Below are positions 8,934 to 17,542 of a stretch of DNA of 64,000 nucleotides, in pieces (within the stretch, counting starts at the first letter, position 1; the number at the start of each line of letters is the position of its first letter). The DNA comes from Burkholderiales bacterium (GTDB lineage: Bacteria; Pseudomonadota; Gammaproteobacteria; Burkholderiales; Burkholderiaceae_C). The notes beneath the pieces were generated by a model, which did no database searches, had not been told where the DNA came from, and saw only the letters and a list, made by a program, of their open reading frames with translations. The position numbers were made by a program, and so were the translations under genes. The stretch covers positions 62,001 to 126,000 of the forward strand of contig RXJQ01000037.1 in assembly GCA_003963115.1 (NCBI GenBank), written 5' to 3'.

Positions 8934-9512
8934 GTGGGGAGAAAATTGAAATTGTTGCCTAAGTCATTCGCTTCGCTGTGCTTGATGGTTGCACTGGCAT
9001 ACGGTGCCAGTACGTGTGCTGCAGAGCAATGTGACGCTTCGAGGCCAAAGAAAACTGCATTTGGGGCACTTGTGCTTCAAAAATGCAGTGGTGACAGGAC
9101 GCATTTCGATGTCATTGTGGATGGCGTGCAGGTACTGACAGATGTTTTTTTGTCGCGTGAGGACTTTGATAAAACCAAAGGTGTCTGGATATATTCAAAC
9201 GGCGGAACGGCCCTTTATCTTGTTGACCTTAGTAAAAAGCCTGTCGTCGTGTGGCGGTTTGGTGTGAGGATGTCCACAAATGAGTTTGAGTTTGCCTCAT
9301 GGGGTAAAGATCGTGTTGTGATTGCGATAAAAAATAACACACGCTTTACCTATCAAGATGGCAAAATAAAGTTGCCCAATCAAGATTGGGTTGTTGAGCA
9401 TACATTGATCAATGCTGGGAATATGAGATTCAATAGTGATGGTTCAGTTTCACAGGGTGTTGTTGTCATGAAATTTATCCCCTTTGCAGAAGGCATCAGG
9501 ACATCTCAATAG
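8934..9512 (+). CDS. Orphan paralogue of the putative immunity protein
   Basis: 192 residues from a GTG at 8934; a TTG start further in is possible. A signal peptide (FASLCLMVALAYGASTCAA) predicts export. It is clearly homologous to the protein at 7735-8301: DGVQVLTDVFLSRED versus DGVKVLQDSFLARDD, GVWIYSNGG versus SIWIFTGGG, and NEFEFASWGKDRVVIAIK versus NEFHWASWGEKRSVIALK. The C-terminal 40 residues differ. Its codons are visibly AT-richer than every neighbour, suggesting separate acquisition. No effector is attached, so it is probably an orphan immunity gene retained after its toxin was lost. Confidence 0.65.
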   Translation: MGRKLKLLPKSFASLCLMVALAYGASTCAAEQCDASRPKKTAFGALVLQKCSGDRTHFDVIVDGVQVLTDVFLSREDFDKTKGVWIYSNGGTALYLVDLSKKPVVVWRFGVRMSTNEFEFASWGKDRVVIAIKNNTRFTYQDGKIKLPNQDWVVEHTLINAGNMRFNSDGSVSQGVVVMKFIPFAEGIRTSQ

Positions 9513-9699
9513 CGCCAACCAGTGGTGAGGGACTTTGGAAGGCGACTGAGCCGCCTCATGCGGGTACAGGCTTGGCCAAGGAGGACGCTGTGGCGTTTTT
9601 CGAAGAGGTACCATTGCCCAAGGCTCAGTGAGGTCGGCAAAGCCTTACACTCCCTGCGCGTTGCCGCGACCGTTGCGCGGCCCCTTGTCTGACGTGCCC
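9511..9699 (+). repeat. Direct repeat copy 2: orphan immunity 3' end running into the parC leader
   Basis: Right after the stop of the orphan immunity gene, the sequence can be read as the C-terminus of the first immunity protein ([17 protein letters not shown], then [11 protein letters not shown] and stop at 9631). It has no start and is not translated as part of any gene. It continues into the region immediately before parC. Partner copy: 8181-8372. Confidence 0.85.
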
Positions 9700-12024
9700 A
9701 TGTCCCAGCAAACGCTTGAATTTACCCAGCCGCCCTCTGACGGCGGCGACTCCCTGACCCTGGCCCATTACGCCGAGCGCGCCTACCTGGAATACGCCCT
9801 GAGCGTGGTCAAGGGCCGCGCCCTGCCGGATGTCTGCGATGGCCAGAAGCCCGTGCAGCGCCGCATCCTCTACGCCATGGACCGCATGGGCCTGAGTTTT
9901 TCGGGTGCCAGCGGGCCCAAGCCCGTGAAAAGTGCCCGCGTGGTGGGCGACGTGCTGGGCAAATACCACCCCCATGGTGACACAGCCGCCTACGACGCCA
10001 TGGTCCGCATGGCCCAGGATTTCGCGCTGCGTTATCCGCTGATTGATGGGCAGGGCAACTTCGGCTCGCGTGACGGTGACGGCGCAGCCGCCATGCGCTA
10101 CACGGAAGCCCGCCTGGCGCCGATCGCTCGCCTGCTGCTGGACGAAATCGACATGGGCACGGTCGATTTCAACCCCAACTACGACGGCACCGAAGAAGAG
10201 CCCAAGCAGCTGCCCGCGCGCCTGCCCTTTGTGCTGCTCAATGGCGCCAGTGGCATCGCCGTGGGCCTTGCCACCGAGATCCCCAGCCACAACCTGCGCG
10301 AGGTGGCCGCCGCCACGGTGGCGATGATCCGCAACGACAAGCTCTCGGACGACGAGCTGTTTGACCACCTGCAAGGGCCCGACTTCCCAGGTGGCGGCCA
10401 GATCATCTCCAGCACGCAGGACATCCAGGACGCCTACCGCACCGGCCGTGGCAGCCTGAAGGTGCGCGCCCGCTGGAAGATCGAAGACCTGGCGCGCGGC
10501 CAGTGGCAACTGGTGGTCACAGAGCTGCCGCCTGGCACCAGCGCGGCCAAGGTGCTCGAAGAAATCGAAGAGCTGACCAACCCCAAGGTCAAGACCGGCA
10601 AGAAGGCCCTGACAGCCGAGCAGACGCAGCTCAAGACCACGCTGCTGTCGGTGCTCGATACGGTGCGCGACGAGTCCAGCAAGGACGCCGCGGTGCGCAT
10701 CGTGTTTGAGCCCAAGACCCGCACGGTCGAGCAGCAAGAGCTCATCACCACCCTGCTGGCCCACACCAGTCTGGAGAGCTCGGCCTCGATCAACCTGACC
10801 ATGGTCGGGGCCGATGGCAGGCCCACGCAAAAGAGCCTGCGCCAGATCCTCACGGAGTGGATTGGCTTCCGGATGGAGACGGTCACGCGGCGCACGCAGT
10901 TCCGCCTGAACAAGGTGCTCGACCGCATCCACATCCTGGAGGGCCGCCAGCTCGTCCTGCTCAACATCGACGAGGTCATCCGCATCATCCGCAACAGCGA
11001 TGAGCCCAAGGCCGCGCTGATCGAGCGTTTCAAGCTCAGCGACCGGCAGGCCGAGGACATCCTCGAACTGCGCCTGCGCCAACTGGCCAAACTGGAGGCG
11101 ATCAAGATCGAGCAGGATCTGGCCGAGCTGCGCACCGAGCAGGCCAAGCTGGAAGACATCCTGGGCAGCCCCAGCTCGCTCAAGCGCACGGTGATCAAGG
11201 AGATCGAGCTTGATGCCAAGCAGTTTGGTGACGAGCGCCGCACCCTGATCCAGGCCGAGAAGCGCGCCGTGGCCGAGGTCAAGGTGATCGACGAGCCGGT
11301 GACGGTGGTGGTCAGCCTCAAGGGTTGGGTGCGTGCGCGTACCGGCCATGGGCACGACCCGGCCGGCTTTGCCTTCAAGGCGGGCGATGGCCTCTATGGC
11401 ACGTTCGAGTGCCGCACAGTCGACCCGATGATCGTGGTGGGCAGCAATGGGCGCGTCTACAGCGTGCCGGTGAGCAGCCTGCCTGGTGCGCGCGGCGATG
11501 GCTCGCCTATCACCACGATGATCGACCTGGAGTCGGGCACGCAGCCTGTGCACTACTTGGCTGGCAGTGTGGAGCAGACCATTTTGTTTGCCAACACCGG
11601 CGGTTTCGGCCTGATGGCCAAGCTGGGCGACCTGCTGACGCGCCAGAAGGGCGGCAAGAGCTTCCTGTCGCTGGACGAAGGCGACCATGTGTTGCCGCCG
11701 GTGCTGGTGCAGCCTGGCCACACGCAGGTGGCTTGCCTGGCGCAGGGTGGGCGCATGCTGGTGTTCGGCCTGGATGAACTCAAGCTGCAATCCAATGGTG
11801 GACGCGGCCTGACGCTGATGGAAGTCGATGCCAAGAAGGATCCGCTGATCTCGGTGGCCACGGTGCACGGTGGTGTCAAGGTGATCGGCTCGGGGCGTGG
11901 CGGCAAGGCCAAGGAAGAGGACGTGCGCAACTCGGCCTACCTCGCCCATGTGGGCAAGCGCGCCCGCAAGGGCAAGGCCGTGGACGCCTTCCAGAAGGTG
12001 CTGCGCGTGTTGCCGCTGGCGTGA
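9700..12024 (+). CDS. parC: DNA topoisomerase IV subunit A
   Basis: 774 residues from the ATG at 9700 ([20 protein letters not shown]). The frame is open further 5', but that part lies in the direct repeat and is not conserved coding. The breakage-reunion domain has the GyrA/ParC hallmarks [40 protein letters not shown] (Tyr in AAMRYTE is the DNA-linking residue) and [19 protein letters not shown] coiled coil lies near 440-500 and a short beta-pinwheel C-terminal domain follows. Topo IV decatenates sister chromosomes together with ParE, which is not in the window. The T6SS island abuts its 5' side. Confidence 0.97.
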   Translation: MSQQTLEFTQPPSDGGDSLTLAHYAERAYLEYALSVVKGRALPDVCDGQKPVQRRILYAMDRMGLSFSGASGPKPVKSARVVGDVLGKYHPHGDTAAYDAMVRMAQDFALRYPLIDGQGNFGSRDGDGAAAMRYTEARLAPIARLLLDEIDMGTVDFNPNYDGTEEEPKQLPARLPFVLLNGASGIAVGLATEIPSHNLREVAAATVAMIRNDKLSDDELFDHLQGPDFPGGGQIISSTQDIQDAYRTGRGSLKVRARWKIEDLARGQWQLVVTELPPGTSAAKVLEEIEELTNPKVKTGKKALTAEQTQLKTTLLSVLDTVRDESSKDAAVRIVFEPKTRTVEQQELITTLLAHTSLESSASINLTMVGADGRPTQKSLRQILTEWIGFRMETVTRRTQFRLNKVLDRIHILEGRQLVLLNIDEVIRIIRNSDEPKAALIERFKLSDRQAEDILELRLRQLAKLEAIKIEQDLAELRTEQAKLEDILGSPSSLKRTVIKEIELDAKQFGDERRTLIQAEKRAVAEVKVIDEPVTVVVSLKGWVRARTGHGHDPAGFAFKAGDGLYGTFECRTVDPMIVVGSNGRVYSVPVSSLPGARGDGSPITTMIDLESGTQPVHYLAGSVEQTILFANTGGFGLMAKLGDLLTRQKGGKSFLSLDEGDHVLPPVLVQPGHTQVACLAQGGRMLVFGLDELKLQSNGGRGLTLMEVDAKKDPLISVATVHGGVKVIGSGRGGKAKEEDVRNSAYLAHVGKRARKGKAVDAFQKVLRVLPLA

Positions 12025-12193
12025 TGCCTGGCTTGATGCCTGACGCTCAGGGCTGGCATGACGACAGGCTGACGAAAGCGGCCTGCCAGGTCATGCCACT
12101 TGTGCCGCATGCAAGCAGGAAAACGCGGGTCCGGCGAGGTGTGCTGCTTGGTTAGGCTTGTTGCTATCTGACCCCTGAACCTCTGGAGCTGAC

Positions 12194-13015
12194 ATGAGCA
12201 CGCTAGCCGGCAAGACCCTCTTCATCACCGGTGCCAGCCGCGGCATCGGCAAAGCCATCGCGCTGCGCGCCGCCAAGGATGGCGCCAACATAGTGGTGGC
12301 CGCCAAGACGGCCGAGCCGGACCCACGCCTGCCCGGCACCATCCACACGGCTGCCGCCGAGATCGAAGCCGCTGGCGGCAAGGCCTTGCCCCTGGTGCTC
12401 GATGTGCGCGATGAAAACCAGGTGCGAGAGGTCGTTGCCAAGGCGGCCTCGCATTTCGGTGGCATCGACATCCTGGTCAACAACGCCAGCGCCATCAACC
12501 TCACCAAGACAGCCGAGACACAGGCCAAGCGCTACGACCTGATGATGGACATCAATGTGCGCGGCACCTTCATGTGTTCACAGGCCTGCCTGCCGCATCT
12601 GGAGAGGGCGGCCAACCCGCACATCCTGGTGCTGTCGCCGCCTATCAACATGCAGGAGAAATGGTTCGAGTCGCACGCGGCCTACACCGTCTCCAAGTAC
12701 AGCATGAGCATGATGGCCTACGGCCTGGCCGCCGAGCTCAAGGCCAAGGGCGTGGCCGTCAACGCCTTGTGGCCACGCACGCTGATTTCCACCTCGGCCC
12801 TGAACGTGGCCGGCTCGCACCTGGGGACGCTGGGCCGCATGCCCGAGATCATGGCCGATGCGGCCTACTTGATCCTGACCAGGCCCAGCCGCGACAAGAC
12901 GGGTCAGTTCTTCGTGGATGAGCAGGTGCTGCGCGACGCCGGTGTCACCGACTTCGACCGCTATCTGACGACGCCAGGCTCGACGCCCATGCTCGATCTC
13001 TACATCGACGCCTGA
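12194..13015 (+). CDS. SDR-family oxidoreductase, HSDL2-like
   Basis: 273 residues, Rossmann-fold short-chain dehydrogenase. The cofactor motif TGASRGIGKAIALRAA is at 11-26, with LVLDVRDE and NNAS (about 96) following. The YxxxK pair (YTVSK) is at about 177-181, preceded by SPPINMQEKWF, which is typical of the hydroxysteroid dehydrogenase-like 2 group rather than classical FabG enzymes. Substrates for bacterial members are poorly known, probably acyl or steroid-like carbonyls. It is a single gene convergent with the kinase at 13037. Confidence 0.88.
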   Translation: MSTLAGKTLFITGASRGIGKAIALRAAKDGANIVVAAKTAEPDPRLPGTIHTAAAEIEAAGGKALPLVLDVRDENQVREVVAKAASHFGGIDILVNNASAINLTKTAETQAKRYDLMMDINVRGTFMCSQACLPHLERAANPHILVLSPPINMQEKWFESHAAYTVSKYSMSMMAYGLAAELKAKGVAVNALWPRTLISTSALNVAGSHLGTLGRMPEIMADAAYLILTRPSRDKTGQFFVDEQVLRDAGVTDFDRYLTTPGSTPMLDLYIDA

Positions 13016-13036
13016 TCGCGAAAAAGCCGAACCCGC

Positions 13037-14449
13037 TCAGACCCGCACGACCGTCACCGAGCACTCGGCTTCAGCCACCACCTGCGCGCTGACACTGCCC
13101 AGATAGCGGCGCAGCGCCGAGTTGCCGCGCGCACCCATCACGATGTGGTCCACCTGGTTCTTGGTGGCGAACTCCACGAGGGCATGGGCTGTATCGGGTG
13201 CCTCCAGCACATGGAAGGTCAGGCGGTGCTCATCGAGCTGCAACTGCTGTTGCAGCGGGCGCGCCCAATGCTTGATGGCGACCAGTTGCCGCACATGCAG
13301 GCTGTGGCCCTCGTCATCGGTGAGCTTGTCCATGCCCACCCGGTTGATCCTCATGATGCTCACGCAAGCCAGGCGCGCACCAGGCTCGATCTGCAGGATG
13401 CGGCGCACCGTGGCCAGCAGCTTTTGATCCAACTCGGGCGTGCTGGCCTTGGTCGCAATGGCCACCATGATGATGGGGCTGCGCGCCACGTGCTGCGTGG
13501 CATTGGCCTGGTTGTCGGGCTCGGCGCCAATGGCTTTAAACCAGCGCTTGAAGTGGCTCAATCCACCTCTCGGCGCGACGTGTTCTGCGCGCTTGGTCAG
13601 CGGGATCTGATCGGGGTGTTGCAGGTCCAGGGCCAGCTGCGCGCCGGTCTGGTAGCGCTTGGCCGGGTCCACCTCCAGGCAGCGCAGGATCACTTCCTGC
13701 ATCCAGGGCGGCAGGTCGGGCCGGTGCGCGCGCGGCGGGATCGGGTCGGTGTAGAGCCGCTTGCGCAGGCCCGAGACGCTGTTGGGGTTGCCGAAAGGGC
13801 GCTCGCCGGTGGCGAAGTGGTAGAGCATCACGCCCAGTGCGAACAGATCGCTGCGCGGGTCGTTGCGGATGAACTGCACTTGCTCGGGCGACATATAGGG
13901 GCCCGTGCCCATGGGCAATGAGAACTCCTCTTCCAACAGATCCGGCAACTGGGCATGGCGCGACAGGCCGAAGTCCACCAGCACGGCCTCGCCAGTGGGC
14001 CTGAACATGATGTTGCTGGGCTTGACGTCCAGGTGCACCAGGTGCTGCTTGTGGAGTTCGTGCAAGGCCTGGGCGACGCGCTGCCCGATGTCGGCCACGT
14101 CTTCAATGGGCAATGGTGCAAGATCGAGCCTGGGGCGCAAGGAATCGCCCCCGATGCGCTCCATCACGATGTAGGGCTGGCGAGTGAAGTCGCCCTTGGT
14201 CAGGAAGCGCGGCACATGCGGGCCCTGGAGCATGGGCATCACCATCTGCTCGACCTCGAAGCCGACGATGGTCGCTGGGTCTTCGCCGCCCTTGATACGC
14301 GGGATCTTCATGATCAAGGGCGATGCGCTCGCACCCTCAACCGGCTCGACATCCCACAGTGTGGCCATGCCGCCCTGGTGCAGCTTCTCCTTGAGCCTGA
14401 ACTGGTCGATCACATCGCCGGCTTGCAGCTTGCCTGGTGGTGTCATCAT
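13037..14449 (-). CDS. Ser/Thr protein kinase fused to a universal stress protein domain
   Basis: 470 residues, soluble. The Hanks-type kinase is at about 12-270: glycine loop LHQGGMATLW, lysine in LIMKIPRI, catalytic loop HLDVKPSN (His-Leu-Asp in place of HRD), VDFGLS, and MSPEQ as the activation-segment end. A linker (about 275-320) leads to a UspA domain (about 322-470, starting SPIIMVAIATKA and containing VMGARGNSALRRYLGSVSAQ, the ATP-binding G-x2-G-x9-G(S) pattern). The gene follows the metallophosphoesterase by 27 bp, so the two are likely one operon. Target proteins are unknown. Confidence 0.88.
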   Translation of the reverse strand: MMTPPGKLQAGDVIDQFRLKEKLHQGGMATLWDVEPVEGASASPLIMKIPRIKGGEDPATIVGFEVEQMVMPMLQGPHVPRFLTKGDFTRQPYIVMERIGGDSLRPRLDLAPLPIEDVADIGQRVAQALHELHKQHLVHLDVKPSNIMFRPTGEAVLVDFGLSRHAQLPDLLEEEFSLPMGTGPYMSPEQVQFIRNDPRSDLFALGVMLYHFATGERPFGNPNSVSGLRKRLYTDPIPPRAHRPDLPPWMQEVILRCLEVDPAKRYQTGAQLALDLQHPDQIPLTKRAEHVAPRGGLSHFKRWFKAIGAEPDNQANATQHVARSPIIMVAIATKASTPELDQKLLATVRRILQIEPGARLACVSIMRINRVGMDKLTDDEGHSLHVRQLVAIKHWARPLQQQLQLDEHRLTFHVLEAPDTAHALVEFATKNQVDHIVMGARGNSALRRYLGSVSAQVVAEAECSVTVVRV

Positions 14450-14476
14450 GGTCGGCCCTTTGCGGTTCCTGGCACG

Positions 14477-15220
14477 CTAACGCCCGTCGCGCAAGCGCTG
14501 CGCCAGGAAAAGCGGCAAGCCGGCGTCGATGATGCATTGGGCCGCGCGCTCATGGTCATAGGGCACGCGGTAGAAGGTCAGCTGCCGGCTGTCGGTGTCG
14601 AAGGTGAGGTAGCAGGCCGCGGGGTTGCCATCGCGAGGCTGGCCCACCGAGCCCGGAATGGCCAGCCAGCGGCGCATGGGCGACAGGATGATGGGCGTGC
14701 CGTCCACCGGCGAGAAGTCGCCCGACTTGCCCGTGCTGGAGAGGTGGTACAGGCAGGGCTGGTGCATGTGGCCGCAGAACACGAAGGGGTGCTGGCTGAC
14801 CTGCAGGCTGCGCACGGCCTCCATGCGGCCATCCAGATAGGCCCAGTGCGCCGGGTCATGCACATTGGCGTGCGCGAACTGGCAGTCGCCCCACTCGGCG
14901 GTCAAGGGCAGCGATTCGATGAAGGCGATGTGGGCGGCGCTGAGCTGCTGCCGCGTCCAGGCCAGCGACTCCTGCACATGGCCGCCGAGCTGATGCGCCT
15001 CTTCGTGGCGGATCGCATCATCGTGGTTGCCCTTGATGGCGATCGCGCCTTCCTGAACGCGCTGGTAGACGAAGTCCAGCACCCATACGGGGTCGGCGCC
15101 GTAATCGACATAGTCGCCCAGCAGCACCGTCCGCTCACAGCCTTGCTGGGTGGCGTGCTCCCACACGGCCTCGACGGCTTGGCGGTTGGCGTGAAGGTCA
15201 GAGAGGACGGCGACTTTCAT
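14477..15220 (-). CDS. Calcineurin-like metallophosphoesterase
   Basis: 247 residues from the ATG at 15220; upstream in-frame codons do not resemble the family. All dimetal motifs are present: SDLHANRQAV, GDYVDYG, GNHDD, HANVHD and GHMHQP. The fold matches the YfcE/ApaH-like group, including protein phosphatases and nucleotide phosphodiesterases. It lies directly upstream of a Ser/Thr kinase-UspA protein in the same direction, so it could dephosphorylate that kinase's substrates; this is inference from position. Confidence 0.85.
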   Translation of the reverse strand: MKVAVLSDLHANRQAVEAVWEHATQQGCERTVLLGDYVDYGADPVWVLDFVYQRVQEGAIAIKGNHDDAIRHEEAHQLGGHVQESLAWTRQQLSAAHIAFIESLPLTAEWGDCQFAHANVHDPAHWAYLDGRMEAVRSLQVSQHPFVFCGHMHQPCLYHLSSTGKSGDFSPVDGTPIILSPMRRWLAIPGSVGQPRDGNPAACYLTFDTDSRQLTFYRVPYDHERAAQCIIDAGLPLFLAQRLRDGR

Positions 15221-15242
15221 GAGGAGCGGGTTACGGCGACGC

Positions 15243-15259
15243 GCATGCAAGGTGCATGC
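15243..15259. promoter_or_regulatory. Perfect dyad upstream of the metallophosphoesterase
   Basis: GCATGCA-AGG-TGCATGC, a 7-bp perfect inverted repeat with a 3-bp spacer in the short gap between aer and the phosphoesterase, about 25 bp before the start codon. It could be an operator or an mRNA hairpin; the binding protein is unknown. Confidence 0.35.
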
Positions 15260-15298
15260 AGTGTAGGTCTGCCGCAACGCGCGCCTCAACCCGGGGTA

Positions 15299-16942
15299 TC
15301 AGGCGTTGTGCAATTTCATTTCTTTGCGCAAGGCCACGGCATCGGGTGCGTGCCGAGGGGCACCCGCTTCCAGCCTGAAGACCTGGACGGCGTCCGCCAC
15401 CGTCTTGGCGCGGCTGGCGACACTCAGTGACGCGGCGGCAATCTGCTCGACGGCAGCGGCGTTCTGCTGTGTGATGCCATCGAGCTGGCTGACCGCGGTG
15501 TTGATCTGCGAGATGCTGTCGAGCTGGTCTGCCGAGCCGTGGCTGAGCTGGTCCACCAGGCTGGTGACCTGCTCAACTGCCGCCAGTGCCTGCGCCATGG
15601 CCTGGGTGGCGGCGTTGGTGAGCGCGCTGCCAGCGCGGACCTTCTCGGACGAGTCCGTGATGAGCTGCTTGACCTCGCGGGCCGCTGTGCCCGTGCGTTG
15701 CGCCAGCGCACGCACCTCCGCGGCGACCACGGCGAACCCACGGCCTTGCTCACCCGCACGCGCGGCCTCCACGGCGGCATTGAGCGCCAGGATGTTGGTC
15801 TGGAACGCGATGCCGTCGATGACCTGGATGATGTCGGTGATGCGCTTGGAGGATTCCTCGATGGCCTGCATGGTCTGGGTCACGTCACCGACCACGGAGC
15901 TGCTGTGGTTGGTGACGTGCATGGTCTCGCTGGCCAGGCTGGCGGCTTCCTGTGCCGTGTTGGTGTTGCCTTTGACCACGCCGGTGATCGACTCCATGGA
16001 CGCAGCCGTCTGCTGCAGACTGCTGGCCTGTGTCTCCGTGCGTGTCGACAAGTCCTGGTTGCCTGCGGCGATCTCACGCGTGGCCAGCAGCATCGCGTCG
16101 ACCTCGTTTCGTGCATCCTTCACGATGGAGCGCAGGTTCACGTTGAGCTGGTTGAGGGCGCGTGTGAACTGCCCGATGAGGTCGCTGCGTTCGGATGACA
16201 AGGTCTGGGTCAGGTCACCTGCGGCCATGCGGTTGGCGTGGCTCATGAGCTGCTTGATCGGGCGAACGGTGAGCAGGTCGATGGCCAGCCCGGTCGCCGC
16301 CCACGACACTGCGGTGATGAGCAGCCAGGCAATCGGTGCGTTGAAGAAAGTACCAACAGGGGAATGACCACCCAGCAGCAGACCAGCGCCAAAGCCTGCC
16401 GATACCAGCAGCGCATTGAGCAAGGAGAGCCGGCCCGCGATGCCCAGCTGGAGCTTGCGACGCAACCGCTCGATCGGCGTGTCCTTGACGACCATGCCAC
16501 GCTGCAATCGATGCTTGATCCGACCTGAGGCCTGTTCCTCACGCATCACCCGGTAAAGCGCTTCAGCCTTGTCGATGGCCGCCCGATCGGCTTCGGTGCG
16601 CACGGACATGTAGCCCATGGGCTGATCGCCGTCCATCAGCGGTGTGACATTGGCCTGTACCCAATAGAAGGTGCCGTCCTTGCGTCGGTTCTTGACCAGA
16701 CCAGACCACGGGTAGCCCGCCTGGATGCTGTCCCACATGTCCCGGAAGGCTTCCTCGGGCATGTCGGGGTGGCGGATCATGTTGTGGGGCTGGCCCAGCA
16801 ACTCCTCTCTGTCATAGCCGCTGACCTGGATGAAGGCCGGGTTGCAGTAGGTGATGCGACCTTTGAGGTCGGTGGTGGAAACAAGGGTCTCCCCGTGAGG
16901 GAAAAGATACTCCCTTGCCAAGACAGGCAAATTGGTGCGCAT
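15299..16942 (-). CDS. aer: Aerotaxis receptor Aer (PAS-HAMP methyl-accepting protein)
   Basis: 547 residues from the ATG at 16942, which has an AAGGAGG ribosome-binding site 9 bp upstream. The N-terminal PAS domain (about 10-120) carries the Aer signature [20 protein letters not shown] and [20 protein letters not shown], which binds FAD in E. coli Aer. Two membrane segments lie at about 170-225, then a HAMP domain ([20 protein letters not shown]). The cytoplasmic signalling hairpin has the conserved tip [20 protein letters not shown]. There is no periplasmic sensor; it should report redox or oxygen to CheA/CheW. An FNR-type box lies upstream. Confidence 0.93.
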   Translation of the reverse strand: MRTNLPVLAREYLFPHGETLVSTTDLKGRITYCNPAFIQVSGYDREELLGQPHNMIRHPDMPEEAFRDMWDSIQAGYPWSGLVKNRRKDGTFYWVQANVTPLMDGDQPMGYMSVRTEADRAAIDKAEALYRVMREEQASGRIKHRLQRGMVVKDTPIERLRRKLQLGIAGRLSLLNALLVSAGFGAGLLLGGHSPVGTFFNAPIAWLLITAVSWAATGLAIDLLTVRPIKQLMSHANRMAAGDLTQTLSSERSDLIGQFTRALNQLNVNLRSIVKDARNEVDAMLLATREIAAGNQDLSTRTETQASSLQQTAASMESITGVVKGNTNTAQEAASLASETMHVTNHSSSVVGDVTQTMQAIEESSKRITDIIQVIDGIAFQTNILALNAAVEAARAGEQGRGFAVVAAEVRALAQRTGTAAREVKQLITDSSEKVRAGSALTNAATQAMAQALAAVEQVTSLVDQLSHGSADQLDSISQINTAVSQLDGITQQNAAAVEQIAAASLSVASRAKTVADAVQVFRLEAGAPRHAPDAVALRKEMKLHNA

Positions 16943-17244
16943 GGCAGATGTTCCTCCTTGAGAACGAAATGGGTGCCGAAACTTGACAGGTACCCCAAGC
17001 CGTCTCCTGTCCATGTCACCATTGGGCCTGACGGTGGCCCGACGTGCTCTATCCATCGGGTGCGGTGGGTGTGAACTTGACCTCGTATTGCGGGTCCATC
17101 AGGCCTGTTTCATGATCTAGATCAAATGCAGAAACACTGGGCGGGTACGCCTGGGAATTTGTCACATCATGTGGGTGCGCGACAGTTTGATAGGATGTGC
17201 ACTCCGGTCAGCCCGAAATGCAGGGCGCTCGTCCGACATACACC
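16943..17244. other. Divergent intergenic region aer / H-NS-like gene
   Basis: About 300 bp holding the control regions of both genes. The recognisable elements are the Aer ribosome-binding site (AAGGAGG at about 16952-16958) and a palindromic FNR/Anr-type box at 17112-17125. I see no other clear structure. Confidence 0.5.
17112..17125. promoter_or_regulatory. FNR/Anr-type binding site
   Basis: ATGAT-CTAG-ATCAA, nine of ten positions of the consensus TTGAT-N4-ATCAA. The inner TGATCTAGATCA is a perfect palindrome. It lies about 170 bp upstream of aer and 120 bp upstream of the H-NS-like gene. Oxygen control of an aerotaxis receptor is biologically sensible. Confidence 0.55.
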
Positions 17245-17523
17245 ATGAGAACTGCAGAACAAGAAGCCGTGCTGCGCTCGGTTCGCAAGCTCGTTGCCTT
17301 CTGGCAAATCACCGCTGATGAACTCTCCGGTATTCCCGAACCTGAAAAGGTGGTGGAAGTCGTGAAGCCGCCAGCAGCGATCAAATACCGGCATCCCAGA
17401 AGTGGCGAAACCTGGGATGGTGAAGGCTCACAGCCTGAATGGCTGCGTGAGGCGCTGACCAGGCAGGGCTACACCGTCGAGGAATTGCGCGCGACACTTG
17501 ACGAGGGCACGACGCAGGCCTGA
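17245..17523 (+). CDS. H-NS family nucleoid-associated protein
   Basis: 92 residues from the ATG at 17245; the frame is open to 17197 with possible starts at 17218 and a GTG at 17197, none with a good ribosome-binding site. The C-terminal domain KYRHPRSGETWDGEGSQPEW is the H-NS DNA-binding motif in its betaproteobacterial short form; the N-terminal part (EQEAVLRSVRKLVAFWQI) is the oligomerisation helix. Proteins of this type bind AT-rich or transferred DNA. Confidence 0.85.
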   Translation: MRTAEQEAVLRSVRKLVAFWQITADELSGIPEPEKVVEVVKPPAAIKYRHPRSGETWDGEGSQPEWLREALTRQGYTVEELRATLDEGTTQA

Positions 17524-17542
17524 GCCCCGCCTTTTGGATCAC

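Noticed and set aside
9628-9699. Upstream in-frame extension of parC
   Set aside because: These 24 codons overlap the direct-repeat copy of an immunity-gene 3' end and its trailing sequence; ParC proteins begin near the ATG at 9700.
2879-9699. Integrated phage or insertion sequence carrying the vgrG island
   Set aside because: VgrG resembles phage tail spikes, but there is no integrase, terminase, capsid, transposase or terminal inverted repeat; a T6SS module explains everything seen.
9625-11949. Very long open frame antisense to parC (about 770 codons)
   Set aside because: It mirrors the strong parC coding bias in GC-rich DNA, is rich in His/Gln/Arg/Leu/Val low-information sequence, and matches no family, while parC is unmistakable.
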